Assembly: GCA_007695115.1 (NCBI GenBank)
Contig: REEK01000170.1
Location: forward strand, 93,229 to 157,228
DNA from: Sphaerobacteraceae bacterium
GTDB lineage: Bacteria; Chloroflexota; Chloroflexia; Thermomicrobiales; Thermomicrobiaceae
Length of the DNA stretch: 64,000 nt
Direction of reading: 5' to 3'
Part shown: piece after piece, positions 27,221-36,150 of the stretch
Layout of the letters: every line of letters starts with the position of its first letter
How positions within the stretch are numbered: the first letter of the stretch is position 1
The notes under the pieces: model-generated
Told to the model about the DNA's origin: nothing
What the model saw: only the letters and a program-made list of their open reading frames with translations
Database searches by the model: none
Translations under genes and position numbers: made by a program

Positions 27221-28876
27221 GTGACATCGGGCGGGGCACACCGCAACGAGCAGCGTTCTCGATTCGGGCAATTACGCTCGATTCTCGCAGCACCACTTGG
27301 TGGGGCGCCGGCGGCCATTTGGCTCCCGGCGCTCGCCATTGTCTCGTTGATGATCGTTCCGCTCCTCTATCTGGTAATTCGCTCCACTGGTGGAGACGCA
27401 AGCTGGTTCGAGCAAATCTTTCGAGAACGCACGTTCAACCTCCTGCAGAACACAGTCTTCCTTACCCTCGCCGTCACCTTCTCCTCCGTGGCAGTCGCTC
27501 TTCCACTCGCCTGGCTGACAACGCGGACTGACCTTCCCTGGCGCCGGTTCTGGTCGATCGTGACTCCACTGCCACTGGTAATTCCCAGCTATGTCGGAGC
27601 GTTCACCGTCATTGCCTTTCTCGGGCCACGCGGGATGCTGCAGGGATGGCTGGAGCCGGTGTTCGGAATCGAACGTTTGCCGGAGATCTACGGGTTCGCT
27701 GGGGCCTGGCTAACTCTCACGCTATTCGCCTTCCCCTACGTGCTCCTGTCGCTGCGCGCGGCGATGAACGGGCTTGATCCAGCGCTCGAGGAATCATCGC
27801 GGTCGATGGGTTTCGGCGCCATTACTACCTTCTTTTATGTCACGTTACCGAATCTTCGCCCGGCTATCGCTGCCGGATCTCTTCTGATCGCGCTGTACGT
27901 CATCAGTGACTTCGGCGCCGTCTCGCTCATGCAGTACGACACGTTTACCCGGGGAATCTACAACCAGTATCGCGGGGCTTTCGATCGGAGCACCGCAGCA
28001 ACACTGGCGCTCGTGCTGGTGGCACTCACCGCAATCATTCTGTTAGCCGAAAGCTGGATGCGCGGCAGAGCGCGCTACTACCGCAGTTCCGCAGGCGTAA
28101 CACGTCCATCGAAACGGCATGAACTCGGCAGATGGAAGTATCCAGCGGTGGGCTACTGTATCGCCGTCAGCACAGTCGCGCTGATCATGCCGCTCTTCGT
28201 CATCGGTTTCTGGCTGCAGCGCGGGCTCAGGGCCGGAGAGCCGCTCGTGCTCGTCTGGGACGCCGCATTCAATTCGGGGATGGTCTCGCTACTGGCGGCG
28301 CTCGCGGCACTGGTGATGGCAACACCGATCGTGATCTTTTCAGTGCGCTATCCAACCTGGCTGAGTTATCTGTGTGAACGTCTGTCATATATGGGGTTCG
28401 CACTTCCGGGGATCGTGGTAGCGCTGGCGTTCGTCTTTTTCGGTGCGAACTACCTTACCCCGCTCTACCAGACACTCGGCATGTTGATCCTCGCCTATGT
28501 TGTGCTGTTTCTGCCGCAGGCTGTGGGAATCATGCGATCGGCGTTGCTGCAGATCAATCCGCACATCGAGGAGGCCGCCAAGAGTCTTGGTTCATCATCC
28601 TCCGGGGTCTGGTTCAAGATCACGGGACCGCTCATTCGTTCCGGAATGGTCAGCGGTGGGCTTCTCGTGTTCCTGACGGTGATGAAAGAGCTTCCAGCCA
28701 CAATTCTTCTGCACCCGATCGGCTTCGACACGCTGCCCATGCGGATCTGGAATGCCACACTGGAAGGGTTCTGGGCACGAGCTGCCGCGCCATCACTCTT
28801 GCTGATCCTCGTAGCAGCAATTCCGATGATCTTGCTCGCCATCAACGAGGACCGCAGAGACCGTCAGAGCCGTTAG
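27221..28876 (+). CDS. fbpB: Iron(III) ABC transporter permease (FbpB-like, fused two-domain)
   Basis: The 551-residue inner-membrane protein has about twelve hydrophobic segments in two homologous halves. Each half holds an EAA loop that docks to the ATPase: EESSRSMGFGAITTFFYVTL near residue 189 and EEAAKSLGSSSSGVWFKI near 449. The fused-permease layout is normal for the ferric-iron family. It begins with GTG directly after the fbpA stop codon, with GAGGTGGG inside the end of fbpA as ribosome-binding site, so translation is likely coupled. The ATPase gene follows 112 nt later behind its own operator-like repeat. Confidence 0.93.
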   Translation: MTSGGAHRNEQRSRFGQLRSILAAPLGGAPAAIWLPALAIVSLMIVPLLYLVIRSTGGDASWFEQIFRERTFNLLQNTVFLTLAVTFSSVAVALPLAWLTTRTDLPWRRFWSIVTPLPLVIPSYVGAFTVIAFLGPRGMLQGWLEPVFGIERLPEIYGFAGAWLTLTLFAFPYVLLSLRAAMNGLDPALEESSRSMGFGAITTFFYVTLPNLRPAIAAGSLLIALYVISDFGAVSLMQYDTFTRGIYNQYRGAFDRSTAATLALVLVALTAIILLAESWMRGRARYYRSSAGVTRPSKRHELGRWKYPAVGYCIAVSTVALIMPLFVIGFWLQRGLRAGEPLVLVWDAAFNSGMVSLLAALAALVMATPIVIFSVRYPTWLSYLCERLSYMGFALPGIVVALAFVFFGANYLTPLYQTLGMLILAYVVLFLPQAVGIMRSALLQINPHIEEAAKSLGSSSSGVWFKITGPLIRSGMVSGGLLVFLTVMKELPATILLHPIGFDTLPMRIWNATLEGFWARAAAPSLLLILVAAIPMILLAINEDRRDRQSR

Positions 28877-28903
28877 ATCTCGCGGAACCTTTAGGCAAAA
28901 GTT

Positions 28904-28930
28904 CAATCCCTATGCAAACAGTCGGGATTG
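28904..28930. promoter_or_regulatory. Second, imperfect copy of the 27-bp operator, before fbpC
   Basis: CAATCCCTAT-N7-GTCGGGATTG keeps the outer seven bases of each arm and the 7-bp spacer of the copy at 25914-25940; three inner bases of the left arm differ. TACACT at 28935-28940 could be a -10 just downstream. The repeat suggests co-regulation of fbpC with fbpAB. Confidence 0.65.
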
Positions 28931-28988
28931 CTGCTACACTTTGTTCGAGCATTGACCAGCCCGTCACACAGGGCAGGGAGCCCAGAAT

Positions 28989-30164
28989 ATGAAAGATCAC
29001 ATCGTACTATCGCAGGTTTCCAAATCGTTCGCCAACGCGGATGAACCTGCAGTACGGGACGTCACGATTTCGATCGACCAGGGTGAAATCGTGGCGCTGC
29101 TCGGACCGTCTGGTTGCGGAAAAACTACCTCATTACGACTCATCGCCGGCTTCGAAAAGCCAGATACCGGCAGCGTGAGCATCGCCGGCCGAATCGTTGC
29201 CGATCACGAAGGCTTCGTTCAGCCGGAGAATCGCGGAGTCGGCATGGTCTTCCAGGACTATGCGTTGTTCCCGCATCTCAACGTCCGGGACAACATCTCC
29301 TTCGGGCTCCGCAAGTGGGACAGAAAACGCCGAAAAGAGCGTGTCGAGGAGCTGATCGAACTCAGCGGACTCTCCGAGCTGGAAGACCGCTATCCGCATC
29401 AGCTTTCCGGTGGGCAGCAGCAGCGGGTGGCAATGGCCAGAGCGCTGGCACCGGAGCCACATGTTCTCCTGCTCGACGAACCATTTTCCAACCTCGACAC
29501 CGAGCTCCGATTCCAGATGCGTGCCGAAGTGCGCAACCTTCTGAAGCAAGTGAACACCACCGCCATTCTGGTGACGCATGATCAGCAGGAAGCCATGATG
29601 ATGGCTGATCGGATGGCCGTCATGCTCGACGGCCGAGTCGAGCAGATCGACGCACCAGATATCATTTACCATTATCCGGCGACCCGGGCGGTCGCCAAAT
29701 TTGTGGGACAGGGCACGTTTGTCCCGGCGACTGTTGCGGGAAGCGTCGCCGAATCTGACCTTGGGAGCTTCGAGCTCGAGCGAGATAGCGCTGCTGAAAA
29801 GGTCGATCTGTTGCTTCGCCCGCGTGATGTCACCCTGGAAGTTGATCCAGACGGTATCGCCTACGTCGTCTCCCGAACATTCCAGGGGGCAGAGTTCACC
29901 TATCTGGTGCAGCTTCCCTGTGGTGTCCAGTTGATCTCGAATCAGCCGTCGCACGTCGACGTATCACCGGGCGCGCGTGTTCGGGTTCGTTGCAACCGGG
30001 TGCGTCTGGCGGCCTATGACCAGTACGCCCAGGTGGCGATGACCTCGCCGCCACCGATGATAGCCCCACCGTTGCTTTCGGATCTGAGCACGTCGAGTAT
30101 CGCGCCAGCTCCAGCGACAGAAGCCGACGAAACCCAGTCCTCCGGGCATGGAAATTACGACTGA
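28989..30164 (+). CDS. fbpC: Iron(III) ABC transporter ATP-binding protein (FbpC-like)
   Basis: The 391-residue ATPase has Walker A GPSGCGKTT (39-47), the Q-loop in MVFQDYALFPH, the signature LSGGQQQR near 139, Walker B LLLDEPFSNLD near 158 and the switch His in LVTHDQ. An extended regulatory/TOBE domain covers about residues 240-360, and a Pro/Ser/Ala-rich tail ends the protein. It powers the FbpB permease from the cytosolic face. GGGAG sits 8 nt before the ATG. It has its own upstream repeat and possible promoter, so it may be transcribed both with and apart from fbpAB. Confidence 0.93.
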   Translation: MKDHIVLSQVSKSFANADEPAVRDVTISIDQGEIVALLGPSGCGKTTSLRLIAGFEKPDTGSVSIAGRIVADHEGFVQPENRGVGMVFQDYALFPHLNVRDNISFGLRKWDRKRRKERVEELIELSGLSELEDRYPHQLSGGQQQRVAMARALAPEPHVLLLDEPFSNLDTELRFQMRAEVRNLLKQVNTTAILVTHDQQEAMMMADRMAVMLDGRVEQIDAPDIIYHYPATRAVAKFVGQGTFVPATVAGSVAESDLGSFELERDSAAEKVDLLLRPRDVTLEVDPDGIAYVVSRTFQGAEFTYLVQLPCGVQLISNQPSHVDVSPGARVRVRCNRVRLAAYDQYAQVAMTSPPPMIAPPLLSDLSTSSIAPAPATEADETQSSGHGNYD

Positions 30165-30206
30165 GACTGAGGTATCCGGCCCATAACAACTTGAATGGCA
30201 GCGAAA

Positions 30207-30233
30207 CGAGCCCAGCCAGATTGGCCGGGCTCG
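30207..30233. terminator. Terminator-like hairpin between convergent fbpC and acs
   Basis: CGAGCCCAGCC and GGCCGGGCTCG pair over 11 positions with one mismatch around a 5-nt loop. No long T-run flanks it, but its position between convergent genes supports a bidirectional role. Confidence 0.65.
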
Positions 30234-30257
30234 CTGCATTTGCTGAATCGTTGATCG

Positions 30258-32228
30258 CTACTCTTCGGTGCCCTCGTACTGCTTCTTGATGTCCTCGAGC
30301 ACTGAAGGATCAGTCAGTGTCGTGGTATCCCCGACAACACGTCCTTCGGCAACATCCCGGAGCAGACGTCGCATGATCTTGGCGCTTCTCGTCTTGGGAA
30401 GCTCAGCAGTGAAGTAGATGCGATCCGGTCGGGCAATCGGGCCGATCTTGTCGGCAACGTGCTGCCGCAACTCTTCGGCGAGATCCCAGGTTGCTTCAAC
30501 GTTTCCTCGCGGGGTCACGAACGCAGCGACAGCCTGCCCCTTGAGGTCGTGGGAAACACCGATAACGGCAGCCTCCGCAACCGATGGGTGGCTTACCAGG
30601 GCGCTCTCCAGCTCCATCGTGCCGAGCCGGTGTCCAGCGATGTTCAGCACATCGTCCACGCGGCCCATGAGCCAGTAGTAGCCGTCTTCATCTCGCCGTG
30701 CGCCGTCGCCGGTGAAATAGACATCCGGTGTGAACTTGCTGAAATACTGTTCCACGTAGCGATCGTCATCTCCCCAGACGGTTCGGGAAATCGCAGGCCA
30801 GGGTTTGCGAATAATCAGAAACCCGCCCTGCCCAAGCGGTACCGATTCACCTTGCGCGTCAACGACATCTGGTTCGATACCCGGGAACGGATGAGACGCT
30901 GATCCAGGTTTCATGGTCGTAATACCGGGCAACCCGCCGATCATGACGGCACCGGTCTCCGTCTGCCACCACGTATCGACCACGGGTGTCTCGTTGCGTC
31001 CGATATGCTCTCGATACCAGATCCAGGCTTCCGGGTTGATCGGTTCTCCAACGGTGCCTAGCAGACGGATCGAGGAGAGATCATGCCGCTCGACGTGTTC
31101 GGCACCCCATCGCATGAAGCCACGGATTGCCGTCGGTGCCGAGTAGAGTACTGTTACAGCCCGACGCTCCACGATATCCCAGAAACGGTCTTTGTCGGGG
31201 TAATCCGGGGCACCCTCGTACATGACTGTGGTGGCACCGTTGGCCAGTGGCCCGTAGACGATATAGCTGTGGCCAGTAACCCAGCCGATGTCGGCGGTAC
31301 ACCAGTAGATATCTTCGTCCTTGAGATCGAGTACCCACTTCGACGTCAGATAGGCTCCCACCAGATAGCCTCCAGTGGTGTGCAGCAGTCCCTTCGGCTT
31401 CCCGGTCGTGCCGGACGTATATAGGATATAGAGCGGATGCTCGGAATCGAGCTGCTCCGGCTCGCAGTACCCGCCGTTGCCGGCCTGAATCGCATCGTGC
31501 CACCAGACGTCCCGGCCAGTTCGCATACGTACTGGATGAACGTGGCGACCCAGTCGCTGAACAACGACCATCTTTTCAACGTTGGGAGTGTTCTCAACTG
31601 CACGATCGGCGTTATCTTTCAGCGGGACCACTGAGCCGCGCCGGTATCCACCATCGGAGGTGACCACGACCTTGGCACCGCAATCGTTGATCCGGTCAGC
31701 CAGTGAATCCGGGCTGAACCCGCCGAAAACTACCGAATGTGGCGCGCCGATTCGGGCGCACGCCAGCATCGTGATCGGGAGCTCGGGAATCATTGGGAGA
31801 TAGATCGCCACCCGGTCGCCTTTTTCGACTCCGAGTCGCTTGAGCATGTTCGCGGCCTGATTGACTTCGCGATAGAGATCCTGGTAGGTGAGGATGCGCT
31901 CATCGCCCGGTTCACCCTCCCAGATGATCGCGGCCTTGGTTCGGCGCCAGCCCTTGATATGTCGATCAACACAGTTGTAGGAGACGTTCAGCTTGCCGCC
32001 ATCGAACCACTTGACCCACGGCGGGTTCCAGTCCATCACCGTGTTCCACTTCTCGTACCAGTCAAGTTCCCCGGCTATTTCCGCCCAGAATCCCTCGGGA
32101 TCCTCACTGGCGCGCCGGTAAACATCGGGATCATTAATATTGGCGGCGCTGGTGAATGACGCGGATGGCTCATATGTTCGTGTCTCATTGAGCAATCCTT
32201 CGATCGTTCCACCCTGTTCTTCTGACAT
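30258..32228 (-). CDS. acs: Acetyl-CoA synthetase (AMP-forming)
   Basis: The 656-residue cytosolic enzyme activates acetate through acetyl-AMP. Family marks are VSYNCVDRH, the P-loop-like [14 protein letters not shown] near residue 270, [23 protein letters not shown], the hinge and [23 protein letters not shown]. Near the C-terminus is TRSAKIMRR, whose Lys (about 614) is the usual site of control by acetylation. Length and tryptophan-rich pocket fit Acs rather than propionyl- or longer-chain synthetases. AAAGGAG precedes the ATG. It is monocistronic, with DUF983 upstream on the same strand 143 nt away. Confidence 0.96.
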   Translation of the reverse strand: MSEEQGGTIEGLLNETRTYEPSASFTSAANINDPDVYRRASEDPEGFWAEIAGELDWYEKWNTVMDWNPPWVKWFDGGKLNVSYNCVDRHIKGWRRTKAAIIWEGEPGDERILTYQDLYREVNQAANMLKRLGVEKGDRVAIYLPMIPELPITMLACARIGAPHSVVFGGFSPDSLADRINDCGAKVVVTSDGGYRRGSVVPLKDNADRAVENTPNVEKMVVVQRLGRHVHPVRMRTGRDVWWHDAIQAGNGGYCEPEQLDSEHPLYILYTSGTTGKPKGLLHTTGGYLVGAYLTSKWVLDLKDEDIYWCTADIGWVTGHSYIVYGPLANGATTVMYEGAPDYPDKDRFWDIVERRAVTVLYSAPTAIRGFMRWGAEHVERHDLSSIRLLGTVGEPINPEAWIWYREHIGRNETPVVDTWWQTETGAVMIGGLPGITTMKPGSASHPFPGIEPDVVDAQGESVPLGQGGFLIIRKPWPAISRTVWGDDDRYVEQYFSKFTPDVYFTGDGARRDEDGYYWLMGRVDDVLNIAGHRLGTMELESALVSHPSVAEAAVIGVSHDLKGQAVAAFVTPRGNVEATWDLAEELRQHVADKIGPIARPDRIYFTAELPKTRSAKIMRRLLRDVAEGRVVGDTTTLTDPSVLEDIKKQYEGTEE

Positions 32229-32371
32229 CGTGGCTCCTTTCCCGGTACTCCCTGGTCATCATTATCAAACAGCTATTGTCGATCAGTTCATCAAACGCAT
32301 CAGGGCTCCCACCCGTTTTCTCCGCATCATCCTAACCGAGAACCAGGCTCAGGCAAACCTTCTGCAGATCT

Positions 32372-32794
32372 TCACCGGGGATCATGGTACTCGGGCTGAT
32401 CCGATGGATTGAACGCCCGGTCGAAACTCATCCAGATCGTTTTTGAGAACGGATAGAAGAACATCGGGAAGAAAATCGTAAACGCTACCCCGCCGATAAT
32501 CATCTGGGCCACCGGCGGATCGGACCATGTCAGAATGAACGTCAGGACCATCAGAGAAATAAAGATCAGCTCCGTCATGATGATATTGGCGCCCATCGCT
32601 CCGGTCCAGTAGCCCTCTTCTCGCTCGAATTGCAGCGCGCAACCGGGGCAACGCGGTCGCAAAGTGAACCAGCGTTGAAACAATCCCCGCTGACCGCACC
32701 GGGGACATGCCTTCGTCCAGCCCCTCCAGGCGAGTCTGAGGGTCCGTCGGAACGACACTTCTCTGGAATCATCCACATCAGTGTTCTGGCTCAT
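32372..32794 (-). CDS. DUF983 membrane protein with N-terminal zinc-ribbon-like motif
   Basis: The 140-residue protein has CPRCGQRGLF and CPGC near residues 30-55, a likely metal-binding four-cysteine knuckle. Two hydrophobic helices follow (about 70-90 and 95-118). This is the DUF983 layout. Genes of this family often lie near cytochrome c oxidase genes, as here (divergent from coxB), and a role in oxidase biogenesis has been suggested by such context only. An in-frame GTG directly precedes the ATG used. No clear ribosome-binding site is visible. Confidence 0.82.
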   Translation of the reverse strand: MSQNTDVDDSREVSFRRTLRLAWRGWTKACPRCGQRGLFQRWFTLRPRCPGCALQFEREEGYWTGAMGANIIMTELIFISLMVLTFILTWSDPPVAQMIIGGVAFTIFFPMFFYPFSKTIWMSFDRAFNPSDQPEYHDPR

Positions 32795-33155
32795 CACTGC
32801 TGGTCTCTGGCTCCCAACTGGTCAATATCTCTTACGCAATTGCATCATACTGCGACAGAATGTAGACCGCCGAATAATGGCCGCCAAAGAGCCTCTTGCG
32901 CGAGACTTTATTCTGCCTTAAGGTTTCACGGGATTTTCCTGACCATCAGATGTGTGAGTGGGAGTACACTTCGGCGGTAGTACGCAGGTTTCGAACTCAA
33001 CTCCGCCCAGCGTGCATCAGGAACACGAAAACGCAGAGACGTGACGTAGTATTTCGTGACAGTCCGCACCAGTAAGTGTAGGATAGTCGCGACTTGCTCC
33101 TGACCGGACAGCGCGCCCGGTTGGCGGATACGAGGGAGACGGAACAGGGAGGATC
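32795..33155. other. Divergent intergenic region between DUF983 and coxB
   Basis: This 361-nt stretch holds the cox promoter at 33056-33084 and a purine-rich ribosome-binding site (GGGAGGATC) just before coxB. A 42-codon open frame near 32950 has no ribosome-binding site and is not supported. On the minus strand a TATGAT near 32845 could be a -10 for DUF983 but lacks a -35. Nothing else is recognised. Confidence 0.6.
33056..33084 (+). promoter_or_regulatory. Promoter of the cytochrome oxidase operon
   Basis: GTGACA (33056-33061) and TAGGAT (33079-33084) are exactly 17 nt apart, matching consensus at five and four positions. Transcription would start near 33091, giving a leader of about 65 nt before coxB. 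Confidence 0.65.
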
Positions 33156-34217
33156 ATGGCGGACTTGATTCGCTGCAGACGTGGGATAGTACTCGGTACT
33201 CTCGCCCCCTTGCTTACTTTGGTGCTTGCCGGGTGTAGCGGGATTACCGGAGGCGAGGTCCAGTCTGCGAACGAACTCGCTGGCGACAACGCCCGTTCGA
33301 TCTGGAACCTGTTTGTTCCGATCTTCTGGCTGTCTGTCGTTATTTTCGTGCTGGTCCAGGGCGCGCTGATTTACGCGGTAATCAAATTCCGCGCCAAAGA
33401 GGGCGATCCGATCCCGGCACAGCTCCACGGAAACACGAAAGTCGAGGTTGCCTGGACAATTGCTCCGGCAATCATTCTTGCCGTTATTCTGGTTCCCACG
33501 ATCACCACAATCGCCAGTCTGGCCGAGGAACCTGATGACCCCTACGTTGTCGACGTCGTTGGACATCAGTGGTGGTGGGAGTTTGAGTACGAGGATGAAG
33601 GCTTCAAGACCGGAAATGTCATGCACATTCCGGTGGATCAGCCCGTCGAGGTCAGAATGACCGCTTCTGACGTGATTCACAGCTTCTATGCTCCTAACCT
33701 GTTCGGTAAGCAGGACCTTATTCCTGGCAGAACCACCCATATCTACTTCACTGCTGAAGAGACCGGCGAGTTCTACGGCCAGTGCTACGAGTTCTGTGGG
33801 GTGCAGCATGCAAACATGCACTTCCGGATCATGGTTCATGAACAGGACGAGTTCGACGAATGGATCGCTTCACAGCAAGAAGGAGCGATCGAACCTGAGC
33901 CTGACACCATCGAAGCTGAGGGCAAGGAAGTCTTCTTCCAGCAGGGAGCAGCCTGCCACGCCTGCCATGCAATCGACGGTGCGGTGGCCGAAGATGGCAC
34001 AGAGGCAGTCGCTGAAGTTGGCCCGAACCTCACGAACCTTGGCGATAGACCGATTCTCGGTGCAGGGTCTCTGGAAAACACGCCAGAGAACCTGCGGGAC
34101 TGGATCCGTGATCCGCACGAGTCCAAGCCGGGCAACGAGATGCCAGCGTTCTCCGAAAGCCAGATCAGCGACGAAGATCTCGACGCGCTGGTGGCCTACC
34201 TGAGCAGCTTGCGATAA
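33156..34217 (+). CDS. coxB: Cytochrome c oxidase subunit II with C-terminal cytochrome c domain
   Basis: The 353-residue precursor has a lipoprotein-type signal (LLTLVLAGC), two transmembrane helices (about 48-70 and 95-118) and the aromatic QWWWEFEY patch that passes electrons. The CuA site comprises HSFY, CYEFCGVQH near residue 209 and a downstream Met. A fused class I cytochrome c follows, with CHACH near 266 and a late Met in GNEMPAF. This is the caa3 arrangement, in which subunit II carries its own haem c and receives electrons from a soluble or complex-III donor at the outer face. GGAGG precedes the ATG. It is first in the cox operon. Confidence 0.96.
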   Translation: MADLIRCRRGIVLGTLAPLLTLVLAGCSGITGGEVQSANELAGDNARSIWNLFVPIFWLSVVIFVLVQGALIYAVIKFRAKEGDPIPAQLHGNTKVEVAWTIAPAIILAVILVPTITTIASLAEEPDDPYVVDVVGHQWWWEFEYEDEGFKTGNVMHIPVDQPVEVRMTASDVIHSFYAPNLFGKQDLIPGRTTHIYFTAEETGEFYGQCYEFCGVQHANMHFRIMVHEQDEFDEWIASQQEGAIEPEPDTIEAEGKEVFFQQGAACHACHAIDGAVAEDGTEAVAEVGPNLTNLGDRPILGAGSLENTPENLRDWIRDPHESKPGNEMPAFSESQISDEDLDALVAYLSSLR

Positions 34218-34224
34218 GGGGGCG

Positions 34225-34314
34225 ATGAAAATGACTCACACTGCAAATCGCGAGTTTACTGGGTATCGTGCGGCACAGTTGCGGGCCGTCAGTCGCGGAA
34301 AAGGGGACCGCTAG
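34225..34314 (+). CDS. Putative 29-residue small ORF between coxB and coxA
   Basis: An ATG at 34225 preceded by AAGGGGG two bases away opens a 29-codon frame that ends in TAG at 34312-34314, touching the coxA ATG. The peptide (starting MKMTHTANREF, ending RGKGDR) is basic and has no membrane segment. The end-to-start junction and the ribosome-binding site argue for real translation, perhaps to couple coxA translation to coxB or as a leader peptide. The purine-rich run that serves coxA (AAAAGGGGA) lies in its last codons. It may be fortuitous; no homologue is known to me. Confidence 0.4.
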   Translation: MKMTHTANREFTGYRAAQLRAVSRGKGDR

Positions 34315-36117
34315 ATGGCACAGGCAGTAGCAGCAAACGAAGAGCAGATGGACCGATGGGCAGTGATCTGGGACTGGATCACGACATCTGACCACAAGAA
34401 GATCGGCCTGCTCTATTTCTGGACTTCTATGGCGTTCTTCTTCGTCGGTGGATTCCTGGCACTCGGTGTCCGGAGTCAGCTGGCTGTCCCGAACAGCACG
34501 ATGTTGAGTCCCGAGGTCTACAACCAGTTCTTCACCATGCACGCGCTGGTGATGATCTTCCTGGCGCTTATGCCGATGAGTGCAGCGTTCTTCAACTACA
34601 TCATTCCCCTGCAGATCGGCGCACGGGACGTCGCATTCCCGCGTCTGAACTCATTCAGCTACTGGGTGTATCTGTTCGGTGGACTCCTGCTCTGCAGCGG
34701 GTTCCTGTTCGGTGCAGCTCCAGACATCGGCTGGACAGGCTACGCCACGCTCTCCAGTGCGCAATATACGCCAGGACAGAGTGGTGATTTCTACGTCATG
34801 GGTCTGCAGGTACTCGGTATCTCCACACTCGCGGCAGGCCTCAACTTCTTCGTGACGATTCTCAATATGCGCGCACCGGGCATGTCCCTGATGCGCATGC
34901 CGATGTTCGTCTGGATGTCGTTGATCACTTTCGTGTTGATCATGCTCGCGTTCCCGTCACTGACGATTGCGCTCTTCGCGCTGATGATGGACCGGAATTT
35001 CGATACGGTCTTCTTCAGCCCGACCGATGGAAGCGTGGTCATGTGGCAACACCTCTTCTGGATCTTCGGTCATCCTGAGGTGTACATCCTGATTCTCCCG
35101 TCGTTCGGGATTATCTCCGAAGTGTTACCGACGTTCTCCCGGAAGCCTCTTTTCGGGTACTCGTTCGTGGTGTTCTCCGGTATCGCTATCGGATTCCTCG
35201 GGTTCGGGGTGTGGGTCCATCATATGTTCACCGTCGGCCTGGGGCCGATTCCGAACATGGTGTTCTCGAGCGTAACGATGCTGATCGCGATCCCGACCGG
35301 TGTGAAGATCCTCAACTGGCTGGCAACCCTCTGGGGGGGATCGATCCGACTCACCACGGCGATGTTGTTTGCAGTTGCCTTCGTCGGTATGTTCACCATT
35401 GGTGGCATCAGTGGCGTCATGCACGCCGCCGTACCAATCGACTACTGGCAGCATGACACCTACTTCGTCGTCGCTCATCTCCACTACGTGCTGTTCGGTG
35501 GAACGATGTTCGGCCTCATTGCGGGAATCTACTACTGGTTCCCGAAGATGTACGGCCGATACATGAGTGAGGGTCTCGGACGGATCCATTTCTGGCTGAC
35601 ATTGATCGGGTTCAACCTGACGTTCTTCCCGATGCACTTTCTCGGCGTGGACGGTATGCCCCGGCGTATCTACACGTATCCGTCTGACTACGGGTACGAG
35701 CTCTGGAACATGGTGGCAACAATCGGTGCCTACGTGCTCGGTCTGGGTATGGCGCTCATGGTGTTCAACCTGATCAAGTCGATCCGCTCCGGCGCTCCGG
35801 CCCCGGCAGACGCCTGGGACGGCCGCACAATCGAGTGGACAACGACGTCGCCGCCGGCCAAGCACAACTTCGATCACATTCCGCAGATTCGTGCTCGCGA
35901 CGATTTCTGGGATGAGAAGTACAACCGTAAAGAGGAAAAAGACAAGCCAGCAGACGAGCACATCCATCTGCCGCCTGGCTCGTACATTCCATTGCTGCTC
36001 TCATTCGGCCTTCTGCTGATGGGCGCAGGTGTGATCTTCACACTCTGGCTCAGTCTCATCGGTGGGATTGTCACGACGGTCGCGCTGTTCGCGTGGGCCT
36101 TCGAACCGAACGATTAG
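34315..36117 (+). CDS. coxA: Cytochrome c oxidase subunit I (A1-type) with C-terminal extension
   Basis: The 600-residue protein has twelve core helices. Haem and copper ligands are visible: His in FFTMHALVM near residue 76, HPEVY with the cross-linked His-Tyr, the HH pair in WVHHMF, and VAHLHYVLFGG. The Glu in GHPEVY and Asp in GARDVAFPRLN mark D-channel A1-type enzymes, which reduce oxygen and pump protons. Beyond the usual end, a charged linker (about 495-555) leads to two extra hydrophobic segments (LLLSFGLLLMGAGVIFTLWL and GGIVTTVALFAWAFE). These resemble a fused small oxidase subunit. The ATG has GGGGA 7 nt upstream. Confidence 0.96.
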   Translation: MAQAVAANEEQMDRWAVIWDWITTSDHKKIGLLYFWTSMAFFFVGGFLALGVRSQLAVPNSTMLSPEVYNQFFTMHALVMIFLALMPMSAAFFNYIIPLQIGARDVAFPRLNSFSYWVYLFGGLLLCSGFLFGAAPDIGWTGYATLSSAQYTPGQSGDFYVMGLQVLGISTLAAGLNFFVTILNMRAPGMSLMRMPMFVWMSLITFVLIMLAFPSLTIALFALMMDRNFDTVFFSPTDGSVVMWQHLFWIFGHPEVYILILPSFGIISEVLPTFSRKPLFGYSFVVFSGIAIGFLGFGVWVHHMFTVGLGPIPNMVFSSVTMLIAIPTGVKILNWLATLWGGSIRLTTAMLFAVAFVGMFTIGGISGVMHAAVPIDYWQHDTYFVVAHLHYVLFGGTMFGLIAGIYYWFPKMYGRYMSEGLGRIHFWLTLIGFNLTFFPMHFLGVDGMPRRIYTYPSDYGYELWNMVATIGAYVLGLGMALMVFNLIKSIRSGAPAPADAWDGRTIEWTTTSPPAKHNFDHIPQIRARDDFWDEKYNRKEEKDKPADEHIHLPPGSYIPLLLSFGLLLMGAGVIFTLWLSLIGGIVTTVALFAWAFEPND

Positions 36118-36150
36118 TGCGAACGGGCGCAGGAGAAGGGAAACGAATCC

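Noticed and set aside
32950..33078. A 42-codon ORF upstream of coxB
   Set aside because: No ribosome-binding site; it runs through the cox promoter -35 and spacer and its peptide has no notable features.
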